Shown here: piece after piece, positions 12,041 to 24,009 of the stretch
Position numbering within the stretch: position 1 is the first letter of the stretch
Layout of the letters: every line of letters starts with the position of its first letter
NCBI RefSeq assembly: GCF_003573695.1
Contig: NC_039361.1
Location: forward strand, 88,430,149-88,494,148
Source of the DNA: Papaver somniferum
Taxonomy: Eukaryota; Streptophyta; Magnoliopsida; Ranunculales; Papaveraceae
Length of the DNA: 64,000 bases
Reading direction: 5' to 3'
Position numbers and translations under genes: made by a program
Notes under the pieces: model-generated
What the model was told of the DNA's origin: nothing
Database searches by the model: none
What the model saw: only the letters and a program-made list of their open reading frames with translations

Positions 12041-13188
12041 TGTTAGAGCATTGCTCGGTCGAACTCGCATGTGTTGCTATCTCAAGCATGTTTGTCAATG
12101 TTAGTGATCAAAACTATAAGTCTTGATTTCAAGTCTATTATAGCTAAGTCTCGGACTAGGATAGAAAGTGTAGTTGAGCTCAAGGACTTCGTGGAGATTC
12201 ATCATACAAGTAGAAGAACTACTCAAGGAACTGGTGGAACTTCTCGACAAAAAGGTATGTGAAGACTTGAACTTATCTATCGCTCAAAAGTCTATCTACT
12301 CTATCTCTTACTCTTTGAGACAAAAAGTCGTATGCCATATATATAGACTTGGATTATACATTTGGTATTTCGAGCCGAGTATACCTCACCTATCTATATC
12401 TCGAAATATGTGTTGGTAAGCTTTTCACTTCGATTAAGTTTATCTTTACCTAGTGACGAAAGTCATGATATGTTTCAATCATCTTGAAAATTGCTTTGAC
12501 GAGAAATGGTGTAACAACTATATAACGTCCTCTAAGAATGTTTCAATGATTAAAATGAGAGTTTAGATTACATATCCAATGGTGGACATAAGCATTATTG
12601 TGGAAATAAATTTATGTATAAGTCATATTCCTTGAACCCAGTCTGCGAACCGGCGAAGTTCTCATACCCGAGAATTTCTGCTGGAGTTTGTAAACTCTGC
12701 CCGGTAACTTAAGTCCGCGAACCTAGTCTGCGAACTTGAGAAGGTTATATATCTGAAGATGATTTTTGAACTTAAACTTAAAAAGAATACGGAATACAGT
12801 TTGCAAACTGTGGCTATAAAAGTTCATGAACCGATTCAAGTGAATCAAATCATCTTTGCTTCAATTGTGTCTTATGTAGTACATAAGATTTCCTTGCAAT
12901 TGAACAGTGTGTGTTAGATCATCAATTAGAGTAATCCAACCTTTGGTTGTTGATTTTCATTGATTGATCCTTGGATATTGGTCTTTGGTACCATCCAAGT
13001 TATTCCTTGCATTTGATTAGAACCCGCAGTTCCTGCTTGAGTAAATCAAATCAAGAGAGAGATATAAACTCGTTGATATACTTTTAATTGATTGAGTCTT
13101 GTTGATTCTCTTAAAAGTATATTCGAGTTTGTCCATACAGAATACTAAGCGAAATATTGGGTGATGTTGTTAGACCCACGCTTTTTCA
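12041..13188 (+). repeat. 3' LTR of copy 1 (internally deleted)
   Basis: Starts TGTTAGAGCATTGCTCGG and ends CCACGCTTTTTCA, then TCAAC. It is 1148 bp against about 2.44 kb for the 5' LTR. Compared with the 5' copy, sequence is missing at about 12638 (the segment starting 'caaagtttgccaac' in the 5' copy) and at about 12906, where the sequence jumps from 'tgaaca' to 'gtgtgtgttagatcatc', losing over 1 kb. Confidence 0.88.
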
Positions 13189-13830
13189 TCAACGATAAAA
13201 AACTGATAGAAAGATTGAGTTAACCCAACAAACAAAGGGTGCGTAAGGAATAAATCGTAAACATTGTTGCTTCTTATGTAGACAACCACATGAAGTCTTG
13301 GAATACCATCCTACCATCAGAACACCTCCCTCCCCCCCCTATCTTGTTCCTTCTTGCGTATATTATACTCAAACAAGATACTTTATTTGGGTTCTTCGTT
13401 TTAATTGCATTTTTAAGGATGATCTTAGGTCGGAGACCTTGGTCGGTATAATCCTTCACAATGGAAAACTCATCAACATGCAACTTAGCAATGGGGGCGT
13501 GGCCAGCTAGACTCCGTGGTTCATCATGGTTGTGATATCCGCACAGAACCTGTAACTAAAATCTCTTATTTTTGTTGTGTAGAACCTTTAACTTGAAAGG
13601 GAACACATCTTTCCTGGTTTCTCTCAGACACATCTTTCCATTTTTATTTGTAATAGTAAGTACTACACCGTTACGGTGGGGACCACGCCTACCAGTTTCG
13701 ACAATCCATCTTTCCATTGCAGCGCCATGATGATGGTTTCCAAAAATCAAGCATCTCACACCCCTACCAGTTTCGACAATCCATTGACTTGCTTCATCTC
13801 TGGTTTCGAAGGTATGCAAGTCGGTTAAAA
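13189..13830 (-). pseudogene. MULE/FAR1-type transposase, N-terminal half (broken)
   Basis: Read on the minus strand. A FAR1-like N-terminal region (TFETRDEASQWIVETGR, ... GKMCLRETRKDVFPFKLKV) lies at 13819-13556. It is followed by the linker typical of MULE transposases (DYTDQGLRPKIILKNAIKTK ... IIYARRNKI, 13483-13274). The start of the DDE core comes next (THPLFVGLTQSFYQFFIVD, about 13245-13189). The last Asp is the expected first catalytic residue, and the LTR element breaks the gene there. The frame resumes at 3634 with STYKTN. A local duplication of 'cctaccagtttcgacaatccat' (13688 and 13768) repeats WIVETGR inside the N-terminal domain. Frame breaks make it non-functional. Confidence 0.82.
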
Positions 13831-13861
13831 AAGGACAACATGAAATGTTACAGGTACGTAA

Positions 13862-15230
13862 TTTTTATTTTTTTGATAAGTCAAAAATTGTATTAAAAGA
13901 ATGATAATTACAAGATAGTTTAAAGGAAAAGAGGTCGCAGCAACCCCAAAAACCTGAAAACTATTTAAATCTAAAATAAGTTACATTTGGAAATTCAATC
14001 GAATTAATGAACCAAGGACGCCCAACATACTCCAAGCCAACTTCATTGCCAAGATCACGACCTCTCTTAGTCATATTGTCTGCTGCAAAATTACACTCTC
14101 TAAAAGTGTGCTCAAAATTAATATTATCATAGTTCCTTTGAATGTCTCCCCAACAAGCTTTGACAAACCAAGGCATAGTACCTTGCATAAACGCCACCCT
14201 TGCTGCTACTAAATCATTCCTAATTGTGACTCTCCTGAAACCCCATTTTGTCGCCTATTCCAGGCCAAAAATAATTGCATAAACTTCCGCCAAATAATTA
14301 GTAGCCAAACCAAGACCAAAAGATATAGCCCCAAGCACAGCACATTTAGAGTCTTGCGCCACAACACCATCCCCAGCCATGCCTGGATTGCTTCTAACCA
14401 CGCCATCACAACAGAGCAACAGATCCCCCTTCAGCTGGCGGCGTCTAAAAACACTCTACAACTTCGTGCATCTTCACTCTTCTATGCCTGGCACGGAAAT
14501 AGTCTAAAACTCGCAAATCTTCAACACAATTCTTCATAAAATTCCTTGATTCGAACTGAATATTCCTGAACTTGGTATAAAACTCTCTTGAAAAACAAAG
14601 GCCAGTTTGGATTTTTGTTCTCAAACACCTTCTTGTGTCTGGTATACCACAACTCAGATCTTATAATTAAGATTGACAGCAGCCATAATTCCTGAATCAG
14701 CTTACTCCGGCCTTTGGCAGCCTTGTAAAGCATAACCAAATTAGGATGCGGCAATATCCCAAAGATTTCAGCAAGCCACGACCAAGCTTTGGCAGCAAAG
14801 TTGCAGCTCCAAATAATGTGATCAAGTGATTCCTACGAGCAAGAACACAAAACACATTTAGTTGGTATTTCAACTTTAAAACGAGAACGAACCTGGTCAA
14901 GTGAAGCACAAGCACCACGTAGGATCTTCCAATTCTGAGCCGCAAGACAAGGATGAATTATCGGCCTCCATAACAAGTTTTACCCTTCAAATTTTTGTAG
15001 TCGTGGCCGAATAATCTCCCTGGATGACTGAACCGTGAACTGACCATTGTATTCAGGCACCCAAAGTCACTCATCATCACCCTCTAATGGCCTTGCTGCG
15101 ATAGCACTGGGAAGTGTCAGGGAAAATTTTGTTGGTAGGTTGGAAACTATCAGGGTCCCCCCATCTGGAGCATGATTTTCATTAACATCAACTACGCCAA
15201 CGACCTACAACATATGCCATTTGAAGATAT
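13862..15230 (-). pseudogene. L1-type LINE fragment: zinc-binding RT tail and RNase H
   Basis: Read on the minus strand from about 15230. It begins with a zf-RVT-type region (LWVPEYNGQFTVQSS ... LLWRPIIHPCLAAQNWKILRGACASLDQVRSRF ... SLDHIIWSCNFAAKAWSWLAEIFGILPHPNLVM), where short blocks match the plant LINE pattern. An RNase H segment follows (AVLGAISFGLGLATNYLAEVYAIIFGLE, about 14350-14260, in two frames). It ends with the usual tail (FRECNFAADNMTKRGRDLG ... NSIEFPNVTYFRFK, stop near 13961) and an A-rich 3' end (T-run on the plus strand at about 13865-13880). The polymerase is missing and frames shift, so this is a 5'-truncated dead copy. Confidence 0.82.
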
Positions 15231-15239
15231 GAAAACATG

Positions 15240-16060
15240 TTCTGGAAAAAAAACACTAATATATACGATTTTACATATTATTATGCGTAAGTGACCATAG
15301 ACCTGGAATCATTCTCTGAATGAACCAATAAAGCTCGAATTGAAAGATTCGATAACCTAGAGGTAATTAAATTGAACACATAACAAATACATGTCGAACC
15401 TAATCTAAATCACTTAGAGGTAATTAAATTAATATTATTTAACGAGTTCGCTTTAAAAAATAATAATTAGTGATCGAATGACCATAGTTCGAGAGGCATA
15501 TTACAAATACCTTCCGAACTATATGTACATTTCAAAGACCCAATTATATATCTTATAGTTCTCTTTTAAATTATTCAGTAAAAACCAAAACGGACTAGTT
15601 TGGAACACACATGACTAACATGTTATGAACACACATGACAAATCTGTTTTCAAAAAGCTAATCATATTAATTGTCATTTAACTAAGTTCTCAAACAAAAT
15701 AATAATTACTGAACGAATCATATTAACTCGACAGAGAAATGACAAAAACATGCCAAACTTGATCTAATTTACTTAGACCCGAATAAATAAATATTATATA
15801 ATATATTTCGGTTTAAGATGTTACGTAAAGGTCGAATCATGTTAGTTCGACAGAGATATGACAAAATCATATTTCTTTTCAAAAATAGCTTACTACCATC
15901 TCGTGTATTCCTCACCAATGCAAACTTTCCTTCTCAAGGGTTTTAAAGGGTTGTCTCGATAAAGTGCTATGTAATCCAGCTGATACTTCAGCTTGGATTA
16001 AGCTCCTCCTCCTCCCCATCTGTACTCTACAATTATATAGACCCAAAAGTACATCCGAGG
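15240..16060. repeat. AT-rich degenerate tandem repeats, no gene
   Basis: No coding frame is supported. A motif like 'gaatcatattaactcgacagagaaatgacaaa' recurs in degenerate form near 15476, 15715 and 15834 together with 'aatattatataatatatttcgg'-like segments, suggesting an old repeat with a period somewhat above 100 bp. The origin is unknown. Confidence 0.45.
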
Positions 16061-16075
16061 AGAAATCTAGCCTTA

Positions 16076-16857
16076 ATTTTTTTTTGATAAGTCAAAATTT
16101 GTATTAATAGATAACAAATTTACAAAGAAGAGTTTACAAGAAAAGAGGTCACAACAACCCCAAAATCTTTTAAACTACTTGAATCTATAATAAGAAACAT
16201 TTGGATATTCAACTGAAATAAATAAATGAGGTCTTCCATCATAATGTAAGCCTTCCACCTTGCTAAGAAAACATCCCCGTTTTTCCATAGCATCTGCAGA
16301 GAAATTCGCCTCCCTATAGGTATGAATAAACCTTATTGCATCATAATACCTATAAACTTCCACCCACCTACGTCTAGCAAACCAAGGAAGATTAGCATTC
16401 TTAAAGTCTTCAACAACACCAAAAGAACCATATCGAATGGAAATTCACCTAATTCCCCATCTTACAGCCCACTCCATACCCAGAATAATATCATAAAGCT
16501 CAGCCAAGTAATTAGTTGGAACTCCAAGGCCAATAAACATTGCTCCAAAGACTGAACAATTTGCATCTCTTGCTACCACGCCAGCACCCGCAACACCTGG
16601 ATTACCTCGCGCCGTACCATCACAACAAAGTTGAACTTCATTTTTTTCTGGAGGCTACCAAAAACATTCAGTTGGCTGTAGTAACTTGATTTTTCTGTGT
16701 TACACAAGGAAATAGTCAAGGATGATAACGTCTTCAGCACAGTTTCGCATGTAGCCTTTCAGTTGAATAACATACTCTTGAATTAACTTCAGCACCCTAT
16801 TGAAAAACAAGCTCCAGTTTTCCTTTTGTGCTCGAACACTTCCTTGCTACGCACTGT
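16076..16857 (-). pseudogene. L1-type LINE 3' end, part 1 (split by LTR element)
   Basis: The minus strand encodes an RNase H tail (FIHTYREANFSADAMEKRGCFL ... SVEYPNVSYYRFK, stop at 16175) like that of the fragment at 13862. It has a T-run at its plus-strand start (about 16078-16088), which is the A-tail. Upstream the zf-RVT/RNase H linker is cut at 16857 and resumes at 27913 beyond the 11-kb LTR element: the conserved 'LVIRSK...' continues as '...RSKEVFEHK' across the junction. The copy is degenerate. Confidence 0.8.
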
Positions 16858-19087
16858 TGTTTTGGGGTAAAAACTGATTCTGCTGGAAATGGTAAATTTG
16901 GGTGTGCCGTCGAGAAACGAATCTAAACCCTAAACAAATGCACTACACAGGAGTACTTTAGATTCGAGAGATCAATCTGTACAATCCTGTCCTAAACCAA
17001 GAAATGGCCATTCCAGTCTTGCTTCGGTCACAAAGTGAAGGAGAAGGGTTGATCTTAGGGAGGGAAGCGAAGAAGGTGTTGAGATCAAAATATTGAATTT
17101 TGAAGGTGTGGCTGTTTTATGACTTGTATCAGAATTTGGAACTGGCTTGTGGAATGTAAGCTATCAGTTCTTTTTGTATTTTTCTGAATACTTATGTTGT
17201 TGTTAACCAAAACACTCTTGTTTTGGTTGATAGGTAGAAACTTATTTATACAAGTCATAGTTGAACGCACCCTGATCTTATAGGAAGTGGGAGTGGTTGA
17301 ATGATGGAGAAGTGGGGTAGTGTGTAAATGTTGAAAACCACGTCCCTACTATGAGGGGATAAGGGTTAGTTTAGACCCACTACTCCTTGCTGCCACTAAC
17401 AATCCGCTTTCCAGACACTTTCTCATAATAGGCGTGTTGCATGCCTCACGTTGTAAACCGCCAGACCAATACCCTGATGAACATCCCCTAGTTTGTGACA
17501 TGTTTGATGTCTCGAGTATTTTAGTGGAAAATATGCAGCAGGCTGCTGAATGGGTCTTGTTTTCAAGACCTATTTATTCTGACCAATCACGCTCAAGCTA
17601 GGTGGCAAGTGGTCATGTGTGAGTAGCTGCCAGGAAATATGCATGTACATTAAAGATGTGGTGATCGGTCCTTATTGGAGAATGGTGGCTGGTAGCCATT
17701 TTGACATCCTATTGGTTGACCCAAATTAAATCTAAACCGGTTAAGTTGGCTAGCCAAGTTGGATGGCTGAGATGATTTGCATAAGTTTGCGCTAATTCAT
17801 GAAATTTCGTAATCAGAAAATTCAGATGTGAGACCTCACTAAAACTGCTGTAGAATTCTCATATGAACTCGGATTTTAACGATCCGCCTCTTCATTCTTA
17901 TTAGAAAAAAATTTCCTATCTTTCCACGAGAGAATATTTAGGTTTTGAGGTCGTTTAGGAGGTGAAAACAGCCCGACAGTAAAAACTCAGGAAGAGTTCA
18001 GGAGGAATTCTATCAGTTTTCAGCCTTTTAAGCTATATCTTTTAGCTCGTTAATCCGATTGATGCAATTTTTTAATATGTTATGCTAGACGTACATATGA
18101 AACTTTTGTCAAGTAGATCATACTAAAATTGTTTACCAAATGCTCCCAATCGTCAAATCTTTGGGTGATCGTTTAGAAGCCATATGGGTAGGCCGCGGCG
18201 TGGACGATTGTTCTTTATGAAAGAGGAGCGGCCAATGGTCACCACGAAATTTGGTTGAACGCCTATAATATGAGTGTGGCGCATTTAGAGCGATATGATT
18301 GGTCGATAGGAAAGGGGGTCGGCAAGCAGCAACATGGAGCGTGGCCAGCCGGCCACATGTGGCGCCTGCTGAAACCAGTCGGTCGGCCAAGTGGCGCGGC
18401 CACGCCTCCTTTTGCCGCTGCTCTTACTTGTCGCAGTTCCTCTTGTTTTCTGATTTTTGGTAGGTGTTTACTCCTACTTGCTCCATGTTGGATCAATTTC
18501 CTAGTGCTCCTAAGATTAGTTTCTACCAATAGGGTTCGAAATATCGCGCAGGGCGCAAAAAATCTAATTTTTGCAAATAGGTAAAATTAGGATAGGAAAT
18601 TGAATTTCGTGAGCTGACACAAAATTAAACAATTTTCGATAAATTATCCGTGCGTTGGCACAAAACACCGCTTTATCAGAGATCGGTGCAACTTGCGTTT
18701 TCCTGAGTATCTTCACGCAAATATTAATACTGACACTTCGGGAAATTCATACTACTCCGCTGCGAGTGAACAGTAATTGTCATGTCATGCCAATATTAAG
18801 AGTTCAGCTGGGGAACATAGCATAGGGAAAATGCTCAGCAAGCCATGGATTTAGTGAATAATGCAAGTGGGAGATTAATAAAATTTATAGAATACTTGGG
18901 ATTGTTGCTACATGCAAAAATATTATTCTAAATAAATTTCATAGGTATTAAACTACATAGTTCATGTGCAAGCAGAGAGGTATAAACACTCATCAGCTTC
19001 TTGGCAGCTCTACTTCTTTGCAGAAAGCAGGCATATAAAATATAGGGTTTTACAATTTTATCCATGAACTAAAACCCACCATCAACA
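16858..19087 (-). repeat. Left (3') LTR of the gag-only element
   Basis: About 2230 bp, matching 25661-27912 along its full length with scattered substitutions and small indels. Shared landmarks include 'gtaaatttgggtgtgccg', 'ccacgtccctactatgagggga' and 'aagccatatgggtaggccgcg'. TG...CA ends in both. Confidence 0.9.
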
Positions 19088-19102
19088 ATAAGTCCCCTGC
19101 TT
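19088..19102 (-). other. Polypurine tract of the gag-only element
   Basis: On the minus strand AAGCAGGGGACTTAT directly precedes the LTR start TGTTGATGG. A nearly identical tract (ATCAGGGGACTTAA) precedes the related LTR at 41498, supporting the assignment. Confidence 0.75.
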
Positions 19103-19390
19103 AGCACGTAACAGTGACATTTTTGCGGGGTAAGCACTAGATGGTGATAAATGTAAATAAAATTCATGAGAACAGTAAGCAGACGTTACCAGGAGATAGG
19201 CCGGCTTGGCCTTTGAGCATAACGTGTTTAATGAAACATCGAGGCAAGTAGCAATCATCCTTCTAGCACGTTGGTGCCGGGAACAATAATATGATGTATT
19301 TAAGTAGTGGAGTCTCCACCGATGAGTGTTAATGCAGTCGGGCCTTGAATACAAAGATGAGTATTGAGGTGGTGGAGCCGTCAGCACTAT

Positions 19391-22300
19391 AATGTGTTCA
19401 GGAAGTATGCATGAAAACACAGTAGTGAGTGTTGAGGAATTTGTACGTCTCAACACTAAGGGGAAAGATGTGTTGAGGCAGTCTGCCTGGCAACACAGTA
19501 GTGAGTGTTGAGTAATTTGCACGTCTCAACACTAATGCGAAAGATGTGTTGAGGCAGTTTGCCCGTCAACACGGTACTGAGTGTTGAGGAATTTGCACGT
19601 CTCAACACTAAGAGGAAAGATGTGCTGAGGCAGTTTGCCCGACAACACAGTAGTGAGTGTTGAGGAATTTGCAAATCTCAACACTAAGAGGAAAGATGTA
19701 TTGAGGCAGTTTGCCTGGCAACACAGTAATGAGTGTTGAGGAATTTGCACGTCTCAACTCTAAGAGGAAAGATGTGTTGAGGAGGTTTTCCTGGCAACAC
19801 AGTAGCGAGGGTTGAGAATTTTAACGTCTTAACACTAAGAGTAAATATGTGTTGAGGCAGTTTTCCCGACAACACAGTACTGAATGTTGAGGAATTTTCA
19901 AGTCTCAACATTAAGAGGAAAGATGTGCTAAGGTAGTTTGCCTGGAAATACAATAGCTAGTGTTGAGGAATTTGAACGTCTCAACACTAATAGGAAAGAT
20001 GTGTTTAGGCAGTTTGCCTGGCAACACAGTAGTGAGTGTTGAGGAATTTCCACGTCTCAACACTAAGAGTAAAGATGTGTTGAGGCAGTTTACCTGGCAA
20101 CACAGTAGTGAGTGTTGAGTTTACACGTCTCAACACTAAGGAGAAAGATGTGTTGAGGCAGTTTGCCTGGAAACACAGTACTGAGTGTTGAGGAATTTGC
20201 ACGTCTCAACACTAAGGGGAAAGATGTGTTAAGGCAGTTTGCCTGGCAACACAGTAGTGAGTGTTGAGGAATTTTCACGTCTCAACACTAAGAGGAAAGA
20301 TTTGTTGAGACGGTTTGCCTGGTAACACAGTAGCGAGTGTTGAGGAATTTGGATGTCTCAACACTAAGAGGAAAGATGTGTTGATGCAGTTTTCCCGGCA
20401 ACACAGTACTGAGTGTTGATGAATTTGCACGTCTCAACAATAAGAGGAAAGATGTGCTGAAGCAGTTTGCCCGACAATACAGTACTGAGTGTTGAGGAAT
20501 TTTCACGTCTCAACACTAAGAGGAAAGACGTGTTGAGGCGGTTGTTGGAAATTTGAACGTCTCAACACTAAGAGTAAATATGTGTTGACTGTTGAGGAAG
20601 TTTGTCCGACAACACAATACTGAGTGTTGAGGAATTTTCACGTCTCAACACAAAGAAAAAAGATGTGCTGAGGCAGTTTGCCTGGAAATACAGTAGCGAG
20701 AGTTGAGGAATTTGAACATCTCAACACTAATAGGAAAGATGTGTTGAGGCAGTTTTCCTGGCAACACAATAGTGAGTGTTGAGGAATTTGCACGTCTCAA
20801 CACTAAGAGGAAATATGTGTTGAGGCATTTTTCCTGGCAACACAGCAGTGAGTGTTGAGGAATTTACACGTCTCAACACTAAGGGGAAAGATGTGTTGAC
20901 GCAGTTTGTCCGACAACACAATAATGAATGTTTAGGAATTTGCACGTCTCAACACTAAGAGGAAAGATGTGCTAAGGCAGTTTGCCCGACAACACATTAC
21001 TGAGTGTTGAGGAATTTGAACGTCTCAACACTAAGAGGAAATATATGTGTTGACTGTTGAAGAAGTTTTTCCGACAACACAGTACTGAATGTTGAGGAAT
21101 TTTCACGTCTCAACACTAAGAGAAAAGATGTGCTGAGGCAGTTTGCCTGGAAATACAGTAGCGAGTGTTGAGGAATTTGAACATCTCAACACTAATAGGA
21201 AAGATGTGTTGAGGCAGTTTGCCTGGAAACACAATAATGAGTGTTGAGGAATTTGCACGTCTCAACACTAAGAGGAAAAATGTGTTGAGGCATTTTTCCT
21301 GGCATCACAGTAGTGAGTGTTGAGGAATTTGCACGTCTCAACACTAAGGGGAAAGATGTGTTGAGGAAGTTTTCTTGGCAACACAGTACTGAGTATTGAG
21401 GAATTTGAACGACTTAACACTAAGAGGAAAGATTTGTTGAGGTAGTTTGCCCGACAACACAGTATTGAGTATTGAGAAATTTGCACGTCTCAACACTAAG
21501 AGGAAATATGTGATGGGGAAGTTTGCCCGACAATACAGTACTGAGTGTTGAGGAATTTGCACATCTCAAAACTAAGAGGAAAGATGTGTTGAGGCAGTTT
21601 TCCTGGCAACACAGTAGTGAGTGTTGAGGAATTTGCACGTCTCAACACTAAGAGGAAATATGTGTTGAGGCAGTTTTCCTGGCAACACATCACTAAGTGT
21701 TGAGGAATTTACATGTCTCAACACTAAGGGGAAAGATGTGTTGAGGCAGTTTGCTCGACAACACAATAGTGGACGTTTATGAATTTGCACGTCTCAACAG
21801 TAAGAGGAAAGATGTGTTGAGGCAGTTTGCCCGACAACATAGTACTGAGTGTTGAGGAATTTGCACGTTTCAACACTAAGAGGAAAGATGTGTTGAGGCG
21901 GTTTGCCTGGCAACACAGTAGCGAGTGTTGAGGAATTTGAACGTATCAACACTAAGAGGAAAGATGTGTTGAGGCAGTTTGACCGACAACACAGTACTAA
22001 GTGTTGAGAAATTTGCACGTCTCAACACTAAGAAGAAAGATGTGTTGAGGTAGTTTGCCTGGCAAAACAGTACTGAGTGTTGAGGAATTTGCAAGTCTCA
22101 ACACTAAGATGAAAGATGTGTTGAGGCAGTTTGTCCGACAACACAGTAGTGAATGTTTAGGAATTTGCATGTCTCAACACTAACAGGAAAGATGTGTTGA
22201 GGCAGTTTGCCCGACAACACAGTACTGAGTGTTGAGGAATTTGCACATCTAAACACTAAGAGGAAATATGTGCTGGGGAAGTTTGCTCGATAATACAGGA

Positions 22301-24009
22301 CTGAGTGTTGAGGAATTTACACATCTCAACACTAAGAGGAAAGATGTGTTGAGGTAGTTTTCCTGGCAACACTGTAGTAACTGTTGAGGAATTTTCACGT
22401 CTCAACACTAAGAGGAAAGATGTGTTGAAGCAGTTTGCCCTACAATACAATACTTTGTGTTGACGAATTTGCACGTCTCAACACTAATAGGAAAGATGTG
22501 TTGAGGCAGTTTTTTTTGCAACACAGTAGTGAGTATTGAGGAATTTGCACGTCTTAACACTAAGAGGAAAGATGTGTTGAGGAGGTTTTCCTGGAAACAC
22601 AATTGCGAGTGTTAGGGAATTTTAACATCTCAACACTAAGAGGAAAGATGTGTTGAGGCAGTTTTCCCGACAACACAATACTGAGTGTTGAGGAATTTTC
22701 ACATCTCAACACTAAGAGGAAACATGTGTTGAGGAAGTTTGTCTGGCAACACAGTAGCGATTGTTGAGGAATTTGAACGTCTCAACACTAATATGAAAGA
22801 TGTGTTGAGGAAGTTTGCCTGGCAACATAGTAGTGAGTGTTGAGGAATTTTCATGTCTCAACACTAAGAGGAAAGTTGTGTTGAGGAAGTTTGCATGGCA
22901 ACACAGTAGTGAGTGTTGAGGAATTTGCACGTCTCAACACTAAGGGGAAAGATGTGTTGAAGCAGTTTTCCTGGCAATACAGTACTGAGTGTTGAGGAAT
23001 TTGCACGTCTCAACACTAAGAAGAAAGATGTGTTGAGGTAGTTTGCTTGGAAACACAGTACTGAGTGTTGAGGAATTTACACGTCTCAACACTAAGGGGA
23101 AATATGTGTTGAGGCAGTTTTCCCGACAACACAGTAGTGAATGTTTAGGAATTTGCACGTCTCAACACTAAGAGGAAAGATGTGTTGAGGTAGTTTGCCC
23201 GACAATACAGTACTGAGTGTTGAGGAATTTGCACGTCTCCACACTAAGAGGAAAGATGTGTTGAGGCGGTTTGCCTGGAAACACAGTAACCAGTATTGAG
23301 GAATTTGAACGTTTCAACACTAAGAGGAAAGATGTGTCAAAGCAGTTTTCCTGAAAACACAGTACTAAGTGTTGAGAAATTTGGACGTCTCAACACTAAG
23401 AGTAAAGATGTATTGAGGCAGTTTGCCTGGCAACCAGTACTGAGTGTTGAGGAATTTGCACGTCTCAGCACTTAGAGAAAAGATGTGTTGAGGCAGTGTG
23501 CCCGACAACACAGTACTGAGTGTTGAGGAATTGGCACGTCTCAACACTTAGATAAAAGATGTGTTGAGGTAGTTTACCCGACAACACAGTACTGGGTGTT
23601 GAGAAATTGGCACGTCTCAACACTAAGAGGAAAGATGTGCTGAGGCAGTTTGCCCGACAACACAGTATTGAGTATTGAGGAATTTGCACGTCTCAACACT
23701 AATAGGAAAGATGTATTGAGGCAGTTTGCCTGGAAACACAGCAGTGAGTGTTGGGAAATTTGCACGTCTCAACACTAAGTGGAAAGATGTGTTGAGGCAA
23801 TTTTCCTGGAAACATGGCAGTGAGTGTTGAGGAATTTGCACGTCTCAACACTAAGTGGAAAGATGTGTTGAGGAAGTTTTCCTGGCAACACAGTAGTGAG
23901 TGTTGAGGAATTTGCACATCTCAACACTAAGAGGAAAGATGTGTTGAGGCAATTTTCTTGGAAACACAGTAGTGAGTGTTGAGGAATTTGCACATCTCAA
24001 CACTAAGAG
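19391..24009 (-). repeat. 76-bp tandem repeat array, about 60 units
   Basis: The plus-strand unit runs roughly TGTTGAGGAATTTGCACGTC, then TCAACACTAAGAGGAAAGAT, then GTGTTGAGGCAGTTTGCCTG, then GCAACACAGTAGTGAG, 76 bp in total. About 4.6 kb holds some 60 diverged units. Each unit can form two hairpins: GTGTTGAG with CTCAACAC, and GTGTTG-AGGCA-GTT-TGCCT-GG-CAACAC. Because 76 is not a multiple of three and stops are rare on the minus strand, overlapping 72-residue frames appear in every unit; they follow from the repeat and do not look like genes. The array lies between the coding remnant and the 3' LTR, the hypervariable 3' region where plant gypsy elements are known to carry tandem repeats. Degenerate units extend left to about 19280. 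Confidence 0.93.

Larger units (their letters stand above)
3635..13188 (+). mobile_element. Non-autonomous copia-type LTR retrotransposon, copy 1
   Basis: The element is bounded by LTRs that begin TGTTAGAG and end TTTTTCA. It is flanked by the 5-bp target duplication TCAAC (3630-3634 and 13189-13193). A primer-binding site matching plant initiator-Met tRNA follows the 5' LTR, and a GGGGGAGAT polypurine tract precedes the 3' LTR. The internal region (8233-12040) has two unrecognised reading frames and no protease, integrase, reverse transcriptase or RNase H, so it would need enzymes in trans. It sits in the MULE transposase at the codon for the first catalytic Asp. The 5' LTR carries a solo-LTR insertion. 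The 3' LTR has lost about 1.3 kb relative to the 5' LTR, in two main deletions (near 12638 and 12906). Ty1/copia assignment rests on the Met-tRNA primer site and on the SIRE-like gag of the sister copy at 57687. Confidence 0.9.

Noticed and set aside
19391..24009. CRISPR array
   Set aside because: Units are contiguous without unique spacers, diverge gradually and lie between LTRs in plant DNA; there are no cas genes.
19456..24009. Family of 72-residue proteins on the minus strand
   Set aside because: Each frame is the same 76-bp repeat read three times across its period; the frames overlap one another and start and stop at the same repeat positions.
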